A stretch of 64,000 nt of DNA from Flavobacteriales bacterium (GCA_015665315.1 JADFAK010000019.1:25017-89016); one strand, 5' to 3'. Shown: positions 15,814 to 23,828, counted from the first letter of the stretch. The notes: generated from the sequence alone by a model not told the origin. Program-made: numbers and translations.

Positions 15814-16479
15814 ATGTATACACAAGAACTGCAACGAAATCAAATAGAGGATGCCTTCGACATCGTCACCAGAGACCTGCCTGCAGAGTTCTATGGATAT
15901 ATGGTCACTATCCAGTTGCCTAGACACCATCTTTGGGTTGACTACGCCAAGCTGATACCCTACGAGGATAAAATTCGTTTTGAGAATGCCAGGGTCATTC
16001 GCATTCCAGAGTTTGAACGAGATACAGCAACGGGTATCAAGGGTGATTACAATCCCTCAAGGATGCACCTTCACCTATCCGTGTTTACCGATGAGGATGT
16101 CAATGCACTCATCGATGCGTTGAATGCCAACGAAGACTTTGATGCCATCTTCCATGTGAGGAGAGAAGACAACAGGGGAAAGCACATTGGCTATGTGATT
16201 AAGCAAGCTGGCCTCAAAGAACTGCCACCCATCACGATAGAATATCATGAATCATTTAACGAAGAAAAGAAAGCGGCAGAGCCGCAAGCAGCAATTGAAT
16301 TAGCTGAAAAGCTTGAAAGAGAGTTGAGTTTATCGACCGAACCATCCCATAGCCAAGACACTTTGCGTGAATCCATCGAAGTTCCAACCTGGCCCTACTT
16401 CTGGTCTTTGTTAGTGCACGCTGCGAAAACCGCAATAGGCGTGGTGACCTGCCTATTCAGTTTCCCCAGGGACGGCTAA
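15814..16479 (+). CDS. Hypothetical protein with C-terminal hydrophobic segment
   Basis: A 221-aa protein I do not recognise. The first ~150 residues look like a compact globular alpha/beta domain with the segments FYGYMVTIQLPRHHLWVDYA, PSRMHLHLSVFTDEDVNAL and NRGKHIGYVIKQAG. A charged linker follows (EEKKAAEPQAAIELAEKLE), then a short C-terminal hydrophobic stretch (WPYFWSLLVHAAKTAIGVVT). It is divergent from the restriction operon across a 370-bp gap. A palindrome begins right after its stop. Function is unknown. Confidence 0.7.
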   Translation: MYTQELQRNQIEDAFDIVTRDLPAEFYGYMVTIQLPRHHLWVDYAKLIPYEDKIRFENARVIRIPEFERDTATGIKGDYNPSRMHLHLSVFTDEDVNALIDALNANEDFDAIFHVRREDNRGKHIGYVIKQAGLKELPPITIEYHESFNEEKKAAEPQAAIELAEKLERELSLSTEPSHSQDTLRESIEVPTWPYFWSLLVHAAKTAIGVVTCLFSFPRDG

Positions 16480-16480
16480 G

Positions 16481-16492
16481 CCCTAATTAGGG
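16481..16492. repeat. 12-bp perfect palindrome CCCTAATTAGGG
   Basis: A self-complementary 12-mer directly after the stop of the 15814 gene. It shares the CTAATTAG core with the palindrome GCTAATTAGC at 16521-16530, 40 bp on. There is no loop or T-tract typical of a terminator, so a protein-binding site is more likely. Confidence 0.4.
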
Positions 16493-16520
16493 GGTTAAAT
16501 AAGCGTATCAATAGTAAGAG

Positions 16521-16530
16521 GCTAATTAGC
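16521..16530. repeat. 10-bp palindrome GCTAATTAGC
   Basis: Second palindrome with the CTAATTAG core; centre-to-centre distance to the first is 39 bp. Confidence 0.35.
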
Positions 16531-16932
16531 AACGAACATTTAGTGGTGACCCTACCCCTCAGAAATTTTTTTCTAGTTTTTTTAGCTTCATTATCTGACC
16601 CCTCTGAATCGGTAGTACCCTCATTTTCTTGCGTTAGAATAACGGATTGCCCTTTTTTGGGATAAATTTTGTGCATTTGGGCTAAGGGTCGAATGTTTTG
16701 TTAGCCTTCTGATTCTTGTTGACCCCCACTTTTTGGCTGAATCCAGCAAGTTGAATCCTAACCAAACCTGCATGAAATCGCACCATTTTAGTGAAGAAAT
16801 GGAGACATCAATTACGACCCAGTCAATGGCTTTACAGTAATGACCAATTGACGGGGGAAACGGATAAGAGAGAAACAGTAACGAATACTCCTAATCCAAG
16901 TATCCTGTTCCGTTTGTTTCTAGTTTTATGAT

Positions 16933-17277
16933 ATGAAAACAGAAAAGAGACAAACTAAATGGCGCAACGGCAAAATTCATGAGGAATACGAAGTATTCAT
17001 CTTCGAGTACAAAGGAGAGCCCAAATGTGTAAAAACTGGAACATCGAAGAACTACGAAGTGGATGGTATTTTGAAGGAAGAATGTGATTATGAAATCACG
17101 ACATACCGCGACAGAGAAGGTAATTCATTTTATGGCCACTCGAAGAAGACCAAAAAGCACTATGCCATCAACGGTGGGTTAAAGAACACTGAAACTTGGG
17201 TTCCTGTATATGGTTCTCCGTATGGAGGACCTGGAAGCTTGCACACCTTTACGCTGAAGGAAAGAATTGAACACTGA
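16933..17277 (+). CDS. Hypothetical 114-aa protein
   Basis: A small polar protein with alternating strand-like segments (EVFIFEYKGEPKCVKTGTS, then ECDYEITTYRDREGNSFYG) and a Gly/Pro-rich C-terminus. It has no signal peptide or membrane helix. The ATG lies after an AT-rich leader. Codon use and composition look coding. I do not recognise the family. It is an orphan cargo gene in the island. Confidence 0.6.
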   Translation: MKTEKRQTKWRNGKIHEEYEVFIFEYKGEPKCVKTGTSKNYEVDGILKEECDYEITTYRDREGNSFYGHSKKTKKHYAINGGLKNTETWVPVYGSPYGGPGSLHTFTLKERIEH

Positions 17278-17478
17278 AACGCTGTCCTAAATTATCGCCT
17301 TAAACCTCGCTAAAAGACCACTATTTGGAAGGTTTTTAGAAGGTCAAACTTGAGGAGAAGTCAGAACGATTGTTTCGTAGACTTTCCACGCATATTGCAA
17401 TAGTTCTTGTAAGGATTATTGCGACGTATCAATTTGTAAAAATCAAAATTTAGTACATTGAGTTGAAAATTTCCTCTT

Positions 17479-17631
17479 ATGCCAACATGGAAAGTTATAT
17501 ATCGACTCAATGGTCGAGGACCCTACAGTGAAGAAGTTCAGGCTTCAAACAGTTCAGATGCGCGTCGTTTGATTGAATCTAAATATGGAAAAGACGTTAG
17601 TGTTGAGCGCTGCGGAGTGGCGAAATATTAG
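17479..17631 (+). CDS. Small 50-aa protein (MPTWKVIYRL...)
   Basis: A 50-residue frame starting MPTWKVIYRLNGRGPYSEEV and continuing with QASNSSDARRLIESKYGKDV. The pattern is a beta-strand pair, then a Ser-rich turn and a helix with Ala-Arg-Arg. This resembles small alpha/beta proteins often attached to mobile elements. It is flanked by non-coding DNA on both sides. The amphipathic pattern and lack of stops support coding, but no homologue was checked. Confidence 0.5.
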   Translation: MPTWKVIYRLNGRGPYSEEVQASNSSDARRLIESKYGKDVSVERCGVAKY

Positions 17632-17710
17632 AATTGAGAGCAAATTCCAAATGCCATGTAGGTTTGAATCCACCTTTACCAAGGTTAATAATCTTCACGG
17701 GTAGGTCTGA

Positions 17711-18024
17711 ATGAAAATCATTAAAAACCTGATACGATGGTGGGTAGTCGGTAACCTAGACTATATATTTCGATGGTATAGGAATATGATAATCCTTCCT
17801 CTATTTTATATTTCTCTTGTTCTTTTGAATGAAGAAATAGACTTGGTAAGATTGGTTTAGAATACCTCATAATCTTTGAAGGTCTGGACTTTCTTGAGAA
17901 TATATTCATCCTATTGATATTCAGAGAGATTTTTTGGGAGGTGTTGAATTGGATATTGAAAGTGTACAGAAGAAGGAAAGCCAGGAGAGAAAACAACCTT
18001 AGCGGGTTAAACAAATATCTATAA
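17711..18024 (+). pseudogene. Small membrane protein gene with an apparent frameshift
   Basis: The frame starting at ATG 17711 encodes 49 residues with a hydrophobic segment (MIILPLFYISLVLL) and stops at 17860. A second frame, open from 17833 to 18024, continues with plausible protein sequence (LGKIGLEYLIIFEGLDF, IFILLIFREIFWEVLNW) and a basic tail. Joining them by a -1 shift near 17833-17858 gives a ~103-aa protein with two hydrophobic segments. No slippery heptamer is evident, so a mutation or a sequencing error is more likely than programmed frameshifting. An intact minus-strand open frame over the same region looks less protein-like. Confidence 0.35.
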
Positions 18025-18090
18025 CCAGTAATAATCAGAAAGGAGTATTTTACGTTCAAAGAATTTGCAATTGCTTACTCGCCTCACGTC

Positions 18091-19368
18091 TCAATTGAGC
18101 TGAATCTCTTCTGTGAATCGAGCTAGTCGAATGCCCGCTGTTTCCTCGACAGGTATATTACGGAGCTGCTTCATAAACAATACTGCATTATCCTTTATAG
18201 AAAGCCTATCATAACTCGCAAAGACTCTGGTTGCGCTTGGGATACTATGGCCAACTACACGTCGAAGGACTGACTCTTGTACAAATGGGAGTAGATTGGT
18301 GATGAAACTTCTGCGAGCAGTGTGAGCGCTGATTCTAGCTGCGGTTTCCTTATCGAACACTTTGGTCAAGAGAAGCTTGATTCTCCTGTGCAAGGTAGAA
18401 ATGGACACGTCATGTGGTCTGTCGTTCAACATGATTTGTCGAACAGGCTCAGCACAAGGAATCACCACTTCAGGACAAGGTGATTTACTCAATCTGAATC
18501 GTGACCAACCAAAGGGTACATCGTCATGGTAGTTCATCACGAACTTGTGCAAGTCACCAACTCGAATACCCGTGAACAGAAGGAGAAGGAACACGCTTTT
18601 CGTGTTCCTCATCTGAGGCGTTTTTGCTTCAAAGTCCATTAGCTTACGAACCATCTCCCAATCCAGGTACATCTTGTCAGTCTGCTGATACCGAGTTGTT
18701 CGTCGCCATTCATTTGCGTCATTTAGCAAACCTCTTTCCCTGGCAATAGACCTAAACTTAAAAATGAGCTTTTCCCAATTCCAAATCGTATTGACAGAAA
18801 GGTCAAATCGTGTTTGCAGCCAGGCCAGAAACTCTTCGTGCAGCTCCAGCGTGTAGTTTTGCCAATAGCATGCTTGCTTGGATTCAGACTCAAACATTCT
18901 CATGCGGGTTGCCAGTAAAGTGAACTGAACCTGGGTCGAGTACTTTTCAGACTTCGACTTGGCTACATAATCGTTGACGAAATGCGGAATTCGAGATTGG
19001 ACCTGAACTTTTCTGAGTTGTCCAGTCATCTGCAGATAACACTGCTTAACGTCTCTAGTGGTAACTAATTCTATCAATGGGTTGTCCATCACTTGCTCAT
19101 GAGCCTGGGTCAAGAAATTGACTTGCTCATCCAGGTAACGATGAAGTTTGAATCTGTCCCTTGCGCTGTATTCTGCCGCCGGCCGACCCAACTCTACATT
19201 CCAAAACTGGGGTAGAATCCTATGCTTGAGTTGAATCTTGAGGGTCTGATACTTGACTTCTCCAGTGATGCTATCCTGGCTGCGAAATCCTGCATTTAAG
19301 GCAAGCTGAATAGCCCTCTTCTTTTTACCTGGGACTTTGATAAGTGATACTCGTATTCTGGCTGCCAT
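18091..19368 (-). CDS. Second tyrosine recombinase (island right part)
   Basis: A 425-aa recombinase with catalytic Arg in TGIRVGDL (~268), His-x-x-Arg in AHTARRSF (~349/352), His in VGHSIPSA and Tyr in FASYDRLS (~388). The N-terminal part is an arm-binding-like domain. It differs clearly from the 4145 recombinase outside the catalytic motifs. It is transcribed away from the right repeat and lies ~1.8 kb inside it. It may belong to an older nested element, or the two recombinases may act together as in some composite integrative elements. Confidence 0.92.
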   Translation of the reverse strand: MAARIRVSLIKVPGKKKRAIQLALNAGFRSQDSITGEVKYQTLKIQLKHRILPQFWNVELGRPAAEYSARDRFKLHRYLDEQVNFLTQAHEQVMDNPLIELVTTRDVKQCYLQMTGQLRKVQVQSRIPHFVNDYVAKSKSEKYSTQVQFTLLATRMRMFESESKQACYWQNYTLELHEEFLAWLQTRFDLSVNTIWNWEKLIFKFRSIARERGLLNDANEWRRTTRYQQTDKMYLDWEMVRKLMDFEAKTPQMRNTKSVFLLLLFTGIRVGDLHKFVMNYHDDVPFGWSRFRLSKSPCPEVVIPCAEPVRQIMLNDRPHDVSISTLHRRIKLLLTKVFDKETAARISAHTARRSFITNLLPFVQESVLRRVVGHSIPSATRVFASYDRLSIKDNAVLFMKQLRNIPVEETAGIRLARFTEEIQLN

Positions 19369-19451
19369 GCCTACAATGAGTCAGAATTTGGAGGGGGAGT
19401 GAAATAGTGAATACTTTTTTTATATCAACCAATTAAAATTCCAACTATACT

Positions 19452-19862
19452 ATGGAGTTCCTACCATCCCTTTTGCTTATTGTTACCTGCGGGAATCTTT
19501 GGTCGCAACAGTCCTATTGGAATGACTTTCCTAACCAAAAGAAGCAAGAACATGTTGAAGTTCTAACCAAAATTGATTCTTTAGAACTAAACATTGAGTT
19601 TAAGGGGTTTGCCCATAAGTATGAGAATGCAGAGACTGATTTGAAAAGGTATATCGAACGTGAATTCCTTGATAGACGAATTGAATTGGCTAAACAGGCA
19701 GGTACCTGGGCAAAGTCCATTGAGGAGAAAAGACAGATGAAGTCCAAAGGAAATATTAATCCATCATATACTCATCTAGCAGATGTGAATGTTCGGGTTT
19801 ACATGTACGACTTGGTGTGTGAAATTTATTACGTTTCAAGTATCTGTCCGCCATCCAATTAG
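19452..19862 (+). CDS. Hypothetical secreted protein, 136 aa
   Basis: An N-terminal hydrophobic signal peptide (MEFLPSLLLIVTCGNLWSQ) is followed by a lysine/glutamate-rich, mostly helical mature region (KRYIEREFLDRRIELAKQAG). A Cys is close to the signal end (TCGNL), but the context is not a standard lipobox. The protein is predicted to be periplasmic or exported. It is divergent from the second recombinase gene. No family was recognised. Confidence 0.6.
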   Translation: MEFLPSLLLIVTCGNLWSQQSYWNDFPNQKKQEHVEVLTKIDSLELNIEFKGFAHKYENAETDLKRYIEREFLDRRIELAKQAGTWAKSIEEKRQMKSKGNINPSYTHLADVNVRVYMYDLVCEIYYVSSICPPSN

Positions 19863-20064
19863 CTCTGAAAGGGTTATGTCTGAATGTGTCTCACACCCAA
19901 TTTCGCCCAGAAATCCGTTAGTAGAAGAAATTTCTCCATTACTCGCTTAACCACATGAATCCTGCGGCTCAGAGGAGAACATAATTTTTAGAAATACGCT
20001 AAATCAATCCCCTGCGGATTCGGGGACCATAGGTGCTATGAGTCATTTTTTGGAGAGGGGTGAG

Positions 20065-20550
20065 CTAAAACTTGACGAGTAAAACCCAAAGAACCATTAC
20101 AACAACGACCGCGACGATTTGAAATACCCATAACTTCTTCTGGTGTTTACACTCTTCTCCACAGACCGTCTCAAAAAATCCACTAACCGCCAATGATGAC
20201 ACAGCGGAGTAAACGACACTAATACGAGAGTTATCAATGAAGATTGAGTCCAGCCAACTGACTATGAAAACGGAATATATAATTGCTCCCAAGAGGAGAA
20301 TCAATGAAAGGAATTTGTACTGTGATAATAATAATCCTGAGCCGACTAGTATCAGTGGGCCTCCAGCCAAAACTATGTCAATCCAGTCCCCTTCATTCCA
20401 TAATAGGTTCCAAAGGGTATTCCCATTTTCAATTAGGGGAATAAACCCAGCTATAACCACGATAACAATCAGCCCAAACGTAACCACAGTATAACTACGA
20501 GAATTCTTTTTGTCTTCTTTATTCTCGTTTGCTTCTATTGCCTTCGACAT
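20065..20550 (-). CDS. Small multi-pass membrane protein
   Basis: 161 aa from the ATG at 20550. The longer open frame upstream overlaps the lipoprotein gene and is not used. After a charged N-terminus (MSKAIEANENKEDKKNSRSY) there are about four to five hydrophobic segments, beginning TVVTFGLIVIVVIAGFIPL and ending in VFQIVAVVVVMVLWVLLV. A CGEECKHQ segment lies before the last helix. It starts 28 nt after the lipoprotein gene stop on the same strand, suggesting a two-gene unit. Function is unknown. Confidence 0.65.
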   Translation of the reverse strand: MSKAIEANENKEDKKNSRSYTVVTFGLIVIVVIAGFIPLIENGNTLWNLLWNEGDWIDIVLAGGPLILVGSGLLLSQYKFLSLILLLGAIIYSVFIVSWLDSIFIDNSRISVVYSAVSSLAVSGFFETVCGEECKHQKKLWVFQIVAVVVVMVLWVLLVKF

Positions 20551-20578
20551 ATAGCCTGCTTTAGATAAATAATTAAGG

Positions 20579-20971
20579 CTATTCAGGAATCCGTCTGTAG
20601 AACTCCTCTCCACCATAAATATCACCATCAACAGTAAATTCAAAAGTTTGGTCAATCCCTTTATGCCGTTTTATTTTCGAGCAGTCCTCTCCAGAAAATA
20701 AATACTTCCCAGAAACATATTTAGCGGCCTGTTCTCGTGTAGAGTTGTCATAAATTTTAACATCAAAACTGTCATCAGTAACTGGAAGAATCACGATTTC
20801 TTTATCACAGCCTTTGCACTTCCAAGAACCCACAAAGTCCGACTCTCTCGAATTACAACTCTCCGCCTTTTCCGAATTACAACTCTCCGCCTTTTCCGAA
20901 TTACAACCGACAATTAGTAGCAACACAAAAAGAATCGGAAAGTAGACGCGTATTGCCGATGGATATGTCAT
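20579..20971 (-). CDS. Small lipoprotein with duplicated linker
   Basis: 130 aa with a signal peptide and lipobox (LLLIVGC). Directly after the lipidated Cys lies SEKAESCN repeated in tandem (24-bp DNA repeat at 20850-20907), then a compact domain with CKGCDKEIVILPV and strand-like segments. The fold resembles small beta-rich lipoproteins of Bacteroidota. The tandem repeat lengthens only the linker between membrane anchor and domain. It is upstream of, and probably co-transcribed with, the membrane protein gene at 20065. Confidence 0.7.
   Translation of the reverse strand: MTYPSAIRVYFPILFVLLLIVGCNSEKAESCNSEKAESCNSRESDFVGSWKCKGCDKEIVILPVTDDSFDVKIYDNSTREQAAKYVSGKYLFSGEDCSKIKRHKGIDQTFEFTVDGDIYGGEEFYRRIPE
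20850..20907. repeat. 24-bp tandem repeat (about 2.4 copies) inside a lipoprotein gene
   Basis: The unit begins GAATTACAACTCTCCGCC and repeats with a 24-bp period at 20850, 20874 and, partially, 20898. It keeps the reading frame and encodes SEKAESCN repeats next to the lipid anchor. It is likely to vary in copy number by slippage. Confidence 0.8.
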
Positions 20972-21126
20972 AAGCTATAATTTATGTTTCTCAGACAAAA
21001 ATATAAAAATATTTCTATTCAGAATTGGGAATCCAATGCTTACTGCCCCCAAAATGCCCCTAGTAGCAAATCAACTCACCCATTTCATTAAAACTTGTTC
21101 CTCCTGCATCCCCCGCCAATCGACAA

Positions 21127-21178
21127 AAGAGAAAAGGGCCACCCCAATGGAGATAGCCCTTTTCAACCTTTAACCTAT
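21127..21178. repeat. Right direct repeat of the island (candidate attR)
   Basis: 52-bp counterpart of 3907-3959 in the same orientation; the final 31 bp are identical. It lies 18 nt beyond the 3' end of the minus-strand small gene at 21197, whose terminator it contains. An uninterrupted chromosome would have one copy between the histidine kinase gene and this small gene. Confidence 0.75.
21132..21163. terminator. Rho-independent terminator inside right repeat
   Basis: Arms AAAAGGGC (21132-21139) and GCCCTTTT (21156-21163) with flanking A/T tracts. It is read as the terminator of the minus-strand gene at 21197-21343. Confidence 0.75.
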
Positions 21179-21196
21179 TTATTTAACCACACCGGT

Positions 21197-21343
21197 CTAG
21201 TGACCAGCAGCTATTTGAATCAATTGGAGGCGTACGTCGTGTACTTCTTGAAGTTTTGCGAGGTAGGCGCTTATTTTTCCTGCACTCATAAGTTCTAATG
21301 CTTGACTCTTGAGGGCTGTATATCTGTTCTTTAGTTCTTTCAT
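21197..21343 (-). CDS. Small 48-aa helical protein
   Basis: MKELKNRYTALKSQALELMS followed by a second amphipathic helix (AKLQEVHDVRLQLIQ): a two-helix, charged protein that looks coding. An upstream ATG at 21373 (MGKFNLIPTIMKEL) is an alternative start. I believe similar ~50-aa proteins occur in other Bacteroidota, but cannot verify this. Its terminator lies in the right island repeat. It is outside the island and not part of the nadD operon, from which it is separated by 125 bp. Confidence 0.6.
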   Translation of the reverse strand: MKELKNRYTALKSQALELMSAGKISAYLAKLQEVHDVRLQLIQIAAGH

Positions 21344-21468
21344 GATCGTAGGTATTAAGTTAAACTTACCCATCATCTTGCAACGACCGTGCCAAAACCA
21401 TTTCATGGCAGTGTGAAAAAAACTTAAAACAGTCTGCACCCTTCACTCACAAAGGGATACAGGACATC

Positions 21469-22071
21469 CTATTCGTACAGAAAATTATTGGAAATGTAGT
21501 TGATGACTGCCTCAGGGAGCAGGTAACGAACGTCTTTTTTATCGCGGATAGATTCACGAATGAAGGTCGACGAGATCTCCAACAAAGGAGCATCGCACAA
21601 GGTTATTTGGGCATCCTTGAATTCAACTGGGAGTTCTTGCTTCAGATCACGCTTTCCGGCCGAAGTTGAAATGCGAGGGTAGACTAAGATTTTATACTTG
21701 GCAAGAAGCTCTTGGTAGTCGCGCCATTTTTGCAGACCGACCAGGTTGTCCTCTCCCATGATAATAGAAAACTCGATATCTGGGTAAAGATCTTTCAGGT
21801 GGCGCATGGTATTGACGGTATACGAAGGCTTCGGTAGATCAAACTCAGCATCGCATACTTGTAGATTTTCATTTTCCTTGATGGCTAGACGCGCCATTTG
21901 CAATCGGTGGGCGTCGGGCATGAGTTTCTTGATATCCTTTAAGGGATTATGTGGTGAAACGACCAGCCATACTTCGTCTAATTGTCCGTGTGTGGCCATG
22001 AAGTTTCCTATGACCAGGTGCCCGATGTGGATCGGATTGAACGTTCCAAAATACAGCCCTACTTGCTTCAC
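21469..22071 (-). CDS. nadD: Nicotinate-nucleotide adenylyltransferase
   Basis: 200 aa, the normal length for NadD, which makes deamido-NAD from nicotinate mononucleotide and ATP. The nucleotidyltransferase signature GTFNPIHIGHLVIG is at ~9-22 (T/HxGH motif), and the C-terminal ISSTFIRESI motif is at ~165. It is cytosolic and part of NAD synthesis. The start overlaps the gmk stop by 4 nt, so it is the last gene of the yicC-gmk-nadD operon. Confidence 0.96.
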   Translation of the reverse strand: MKQVGLYFGTFNPIHIGHLVIGNFMATHGQLDEVWLVVSPHNPLKDIKKLMPDAHRLQMARLAIKENENLQVCDAEFDLPKPSYTVNTMRHLKDLYPDIEFSIIMGEDNLVGLQKWRDYQELLAKYKILVYPRISTSAGKRDLKQELPVEFKDAQITLCDAPLLEISSTFIRESIRDKKDVRYLLPEAVINYISNNFLYE

Positions 22072-22652
22072 GACTTTAGGAAATCTCGAACTAGTGAATC
22101 GGCCGTGTTGATGGCTTCGTGCAGATTATCATTCAACAGTTGGACGTCGAATTTATCGGCATAGGACATTTCGTCTTTGGCTTTGGCCAATCGGCGCGCA
22201 ATACTCTCCTTTGTTTCGGTATCTCTCGAGTTGAGGCGATCGCGAAGTGCTTCCAACGATGGCGGCATGACAAAAATGGCCAGAGCTTTATCGCCAAAGT
22301 GCTTTTTCAAATTGATCCCGCCTTCTACATCGACATCGAAAATAACATGGTTTCCAGCAGCCCAGATGCGATTAATCTCTCGCTCCAGCGTACCATAAAA
22401 TTGATTGGTGTATACCTCTTCCCACTCTAGAAATTCGCCGTTTGCCACTGCAGCCTTGAATTGTTCAATGGACATGTAGTGGTAATCTTTGCCATCGCGT
22501 TCTATATTTCTACGTTCGCGAGTTGTCGCTGAGATTGAAAACTCCAATCCCAATTTACGGTGAAGAAGATGGTGAACTATCGTCGTTTTTCCTGCCCCTG
22601 ATGGCGCCGAGAAAATGATTGCTTTTCCGTTATGTGAGCTTTCCTGTTCCAT
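22068..22652 (-). CDS. gmk: Guanylate kinase
   Basis: 194 aa. The P-loop is FSAPSGAGKTTIVHHLL (~14-30), and the GMP-binding segment is SATTRERRNIERDGKDYHYM (~41-60). It phosphorylates GMP to GDP. Overlaps with yicC (1 nt) and nadD (4 nt) show tight operon coupling. The gmk-yicC pairing is common across bacteria. Confidence 0.97.
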   Translation of the reverse strand: MEQESSHNGKAIIFSAPSGAGKTTIVHHLLHRKLGLEFSISATTRERRNIERDGKDYHYMSIEQFKAAVANGEFLEWEEVYTNQFYGTLEREINRIWAAGNHVIFDVDVEGGINLKKHFGDKALAIFVMPPSLEALRDRLNSRDTETKESIARRLAKAKDEMSYADKFDVQLLNDNLHEAINTADSLVRDFLKS

Positions 22653-23524
22653 TAAAGGACATTGAGTACCTGTTCTTTTATTTTTTCAAGTTCATCCTTC
22701 ATTTGAACGACAATCTTTTGCACCTCAGCATTGTTGGCTTTGGAGCCCATAGTATTAATTTCTCGACCAATTTCTTGTCCGATAAAACCAAGTTTCTTTC
22801 CCGCGGCATCTTCATTCTTGAGTACCTCCAAGAAATAATCGCAGTTGCTTTTGAGGCGGACACGTTCTTCGGTCACATCGAGTCTTTCAAGGTAAAAAAT
22901 CAACTCTTGCTCAAAGCGATTTTTATCAATCTTCTCAGCATCCAGGAATTCATCTAGGTTGCCTTGAATGCGCTCACGTACTTGCACCATTCTCGTGCTC
23001 AAAGGCTCTTCCAATTGATCATATAAGTTCATGATGGTCTGAATGCGATCCTTGAAATCTTGCTCGAGCTTTGCCCCCTCAGTCATTCGGTATTCATCCA
23101 AGCGATCAACGGCTTCATTCACCATTTCTGCTATGGTTTTCCATTCGTTTTCATCCAAAGTTTCGCGCTCAGGGCGAAGGATGTCTGGAATACGCAGCAA
23201 AATTCCCATGAAGTCGGTATTCTCTTGTCCGATCGCATCAGAAACCTCTTTCAAGTCGTTGTAGTAATTCTCCATCAACGCTTTATTGATGGTGACCTTC
23301 TTCTCGGTGGCGTCCGATTCGTAGAAGATCGTCATATCGGTTTTACCCCGTACAACGCGGTCGGCAAGCGAGGAGCGCAAGATCATTTCCTTCTCCTTGT
23401 ACACACTAGGCATGCGTAAATTGACATCGAGCAACTTGCTGTTGAGCGTACGAATTTCGATGGTAAATTTCCGCGGACCGATAGTACCTTCCGCTCGGCC
23501 AAAGCCTGTCATAGATTTGATCAT
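22652..23524 (-). CDS. YicC/YloC-family endoribonuclease
   Basis: 290 aa from ATG 23524 (MIKSMTGFGRAEG, the family hallmark N-terminus); the 11 upstream residues of the open frame are unlikely to be translated. The C-terminal DUF1732 region has FIGQEIGREINTMGSKANNA, the conserved signature. Members are stress-related endoribonucleases in other bacteria. It is the first gene of the operon with gmk and nadD, behind a TATTTTTG element. Confidence 0.93.
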   Translation of the reverse strand: MIKSMTGFGRAEGTIGPRKFTIEIRTLNSKLLDVNLRMPSVYKEKEMILRSSLADRVVRGKTDMTIFYESDATEKKVTINKALMENYYNDLKEVSDAIGQENTDFMGILLRIPDILRPERETLDENEWKTIAEMVNEAVDRLDEYRMTEGAKLEQDFKDRIQTIMNLYDQLEEPLSTRMVQVRERIQGNLDEFLDAEKIDKNRFEQELIFYLERLDVTEERVRLKSNCDYFLEVLKNEDAAGKKLGFIGQEIGREINTMGSKANNAEVQKIVVQMKDELEKIKEQVLNVL

Positions 23525-23540
23525 GTGCTCATCTTTCCCG

Positions 23541-23548
23541 CAAAAATA
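23541..23548 (-). promoter_or_regulatory. -7 element for the yicC-gmk-nadD operon
   Basis: On the minus strand this reads TATTTTTG (TAnnTTTG consensus), 16 nt upstream of the yicC ATG. No clear -33 element was found. Confidence 0.5.
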
Positions 23549-23777
23549 GGAATTCAAATGGGGTCTACGACTTTTGCGAGGTGTGATGGTGACAATTGGC
23601 TTAAAACTGTTTAAAATTTCGCGGCTTTAGCCTTCGGCAAATGGTCAAGTAGGTCGGTGGGTGGAAATGCATGTCGACCTGTGTTAATGCATTTGCCTTG
23701 TGCTAAAGAAAAGAACATTCACACCTGCCTATGATTGTACATGTACCACTCAACAGGGGTGAAAATAGCGGACAATA
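23549..23777. other. Intergenic region between yicC and the protease gene
   Basis: Together with the flanking promoter and terminator, this is ~300 bp without a gene. I see no ORF, RNA gene or repeat in it. Confidence 0.5.
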
Positions 23778-23812
23778 AAAAGGGTGGCTCCCAAATTGGA
23801 AACCACCCTTTT
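23778..23812. terminator. Rho-independent terminator of the metalloprotease gene
   Basis: Arms AAAAGGGTGG (23778-23787) and CCACCCTTTT (23803-23812) form a perfect 10-bp stem with A- and T-tracts on either side. It lies 17 nt after the stop of the minus-strand protease gene. The style (AAAAGGG...CCCTTTT) is the same as that of the island-flanking hairpins. Confidence 0.85.
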
Positions 23813-23828
23813 ACTTAGTTTGAAATGA

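Larger units (their letters stand above)
16480..16932. other. 453-bp intergenic region with two CTAATTAG palindromes
   Basis: There is no convincing gene on either strand. A minus-strand open frame at 16476-16676 has an unlikely composition. The region begins with palindromes at 16481-16492 and 16521-16530, then a T-rich stretch around 16565-16582. It may contain regulatory or recombination sites. Confidence 0.4.

Noticed and set aside
16476..16676. Minus-strand frame of 66 codons with a C-terminal hydrophobic end
   Set aside because: Lies mostly in an AT-rich gap with palindromes, and its composition is not protein-like.
17721..18059. Intact minus-strand frame of 112 codons
   Set aside because: Translation is Ser/Tyr/Leu-rich and looks antisense to the better plus-strand frames at 17711-18024.
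3907..21178. tRNA gene as integration target
   Set aside because: No tRNA-like cloverleaf was seen at either boundary; the repeats contain terminator hairpins instead.
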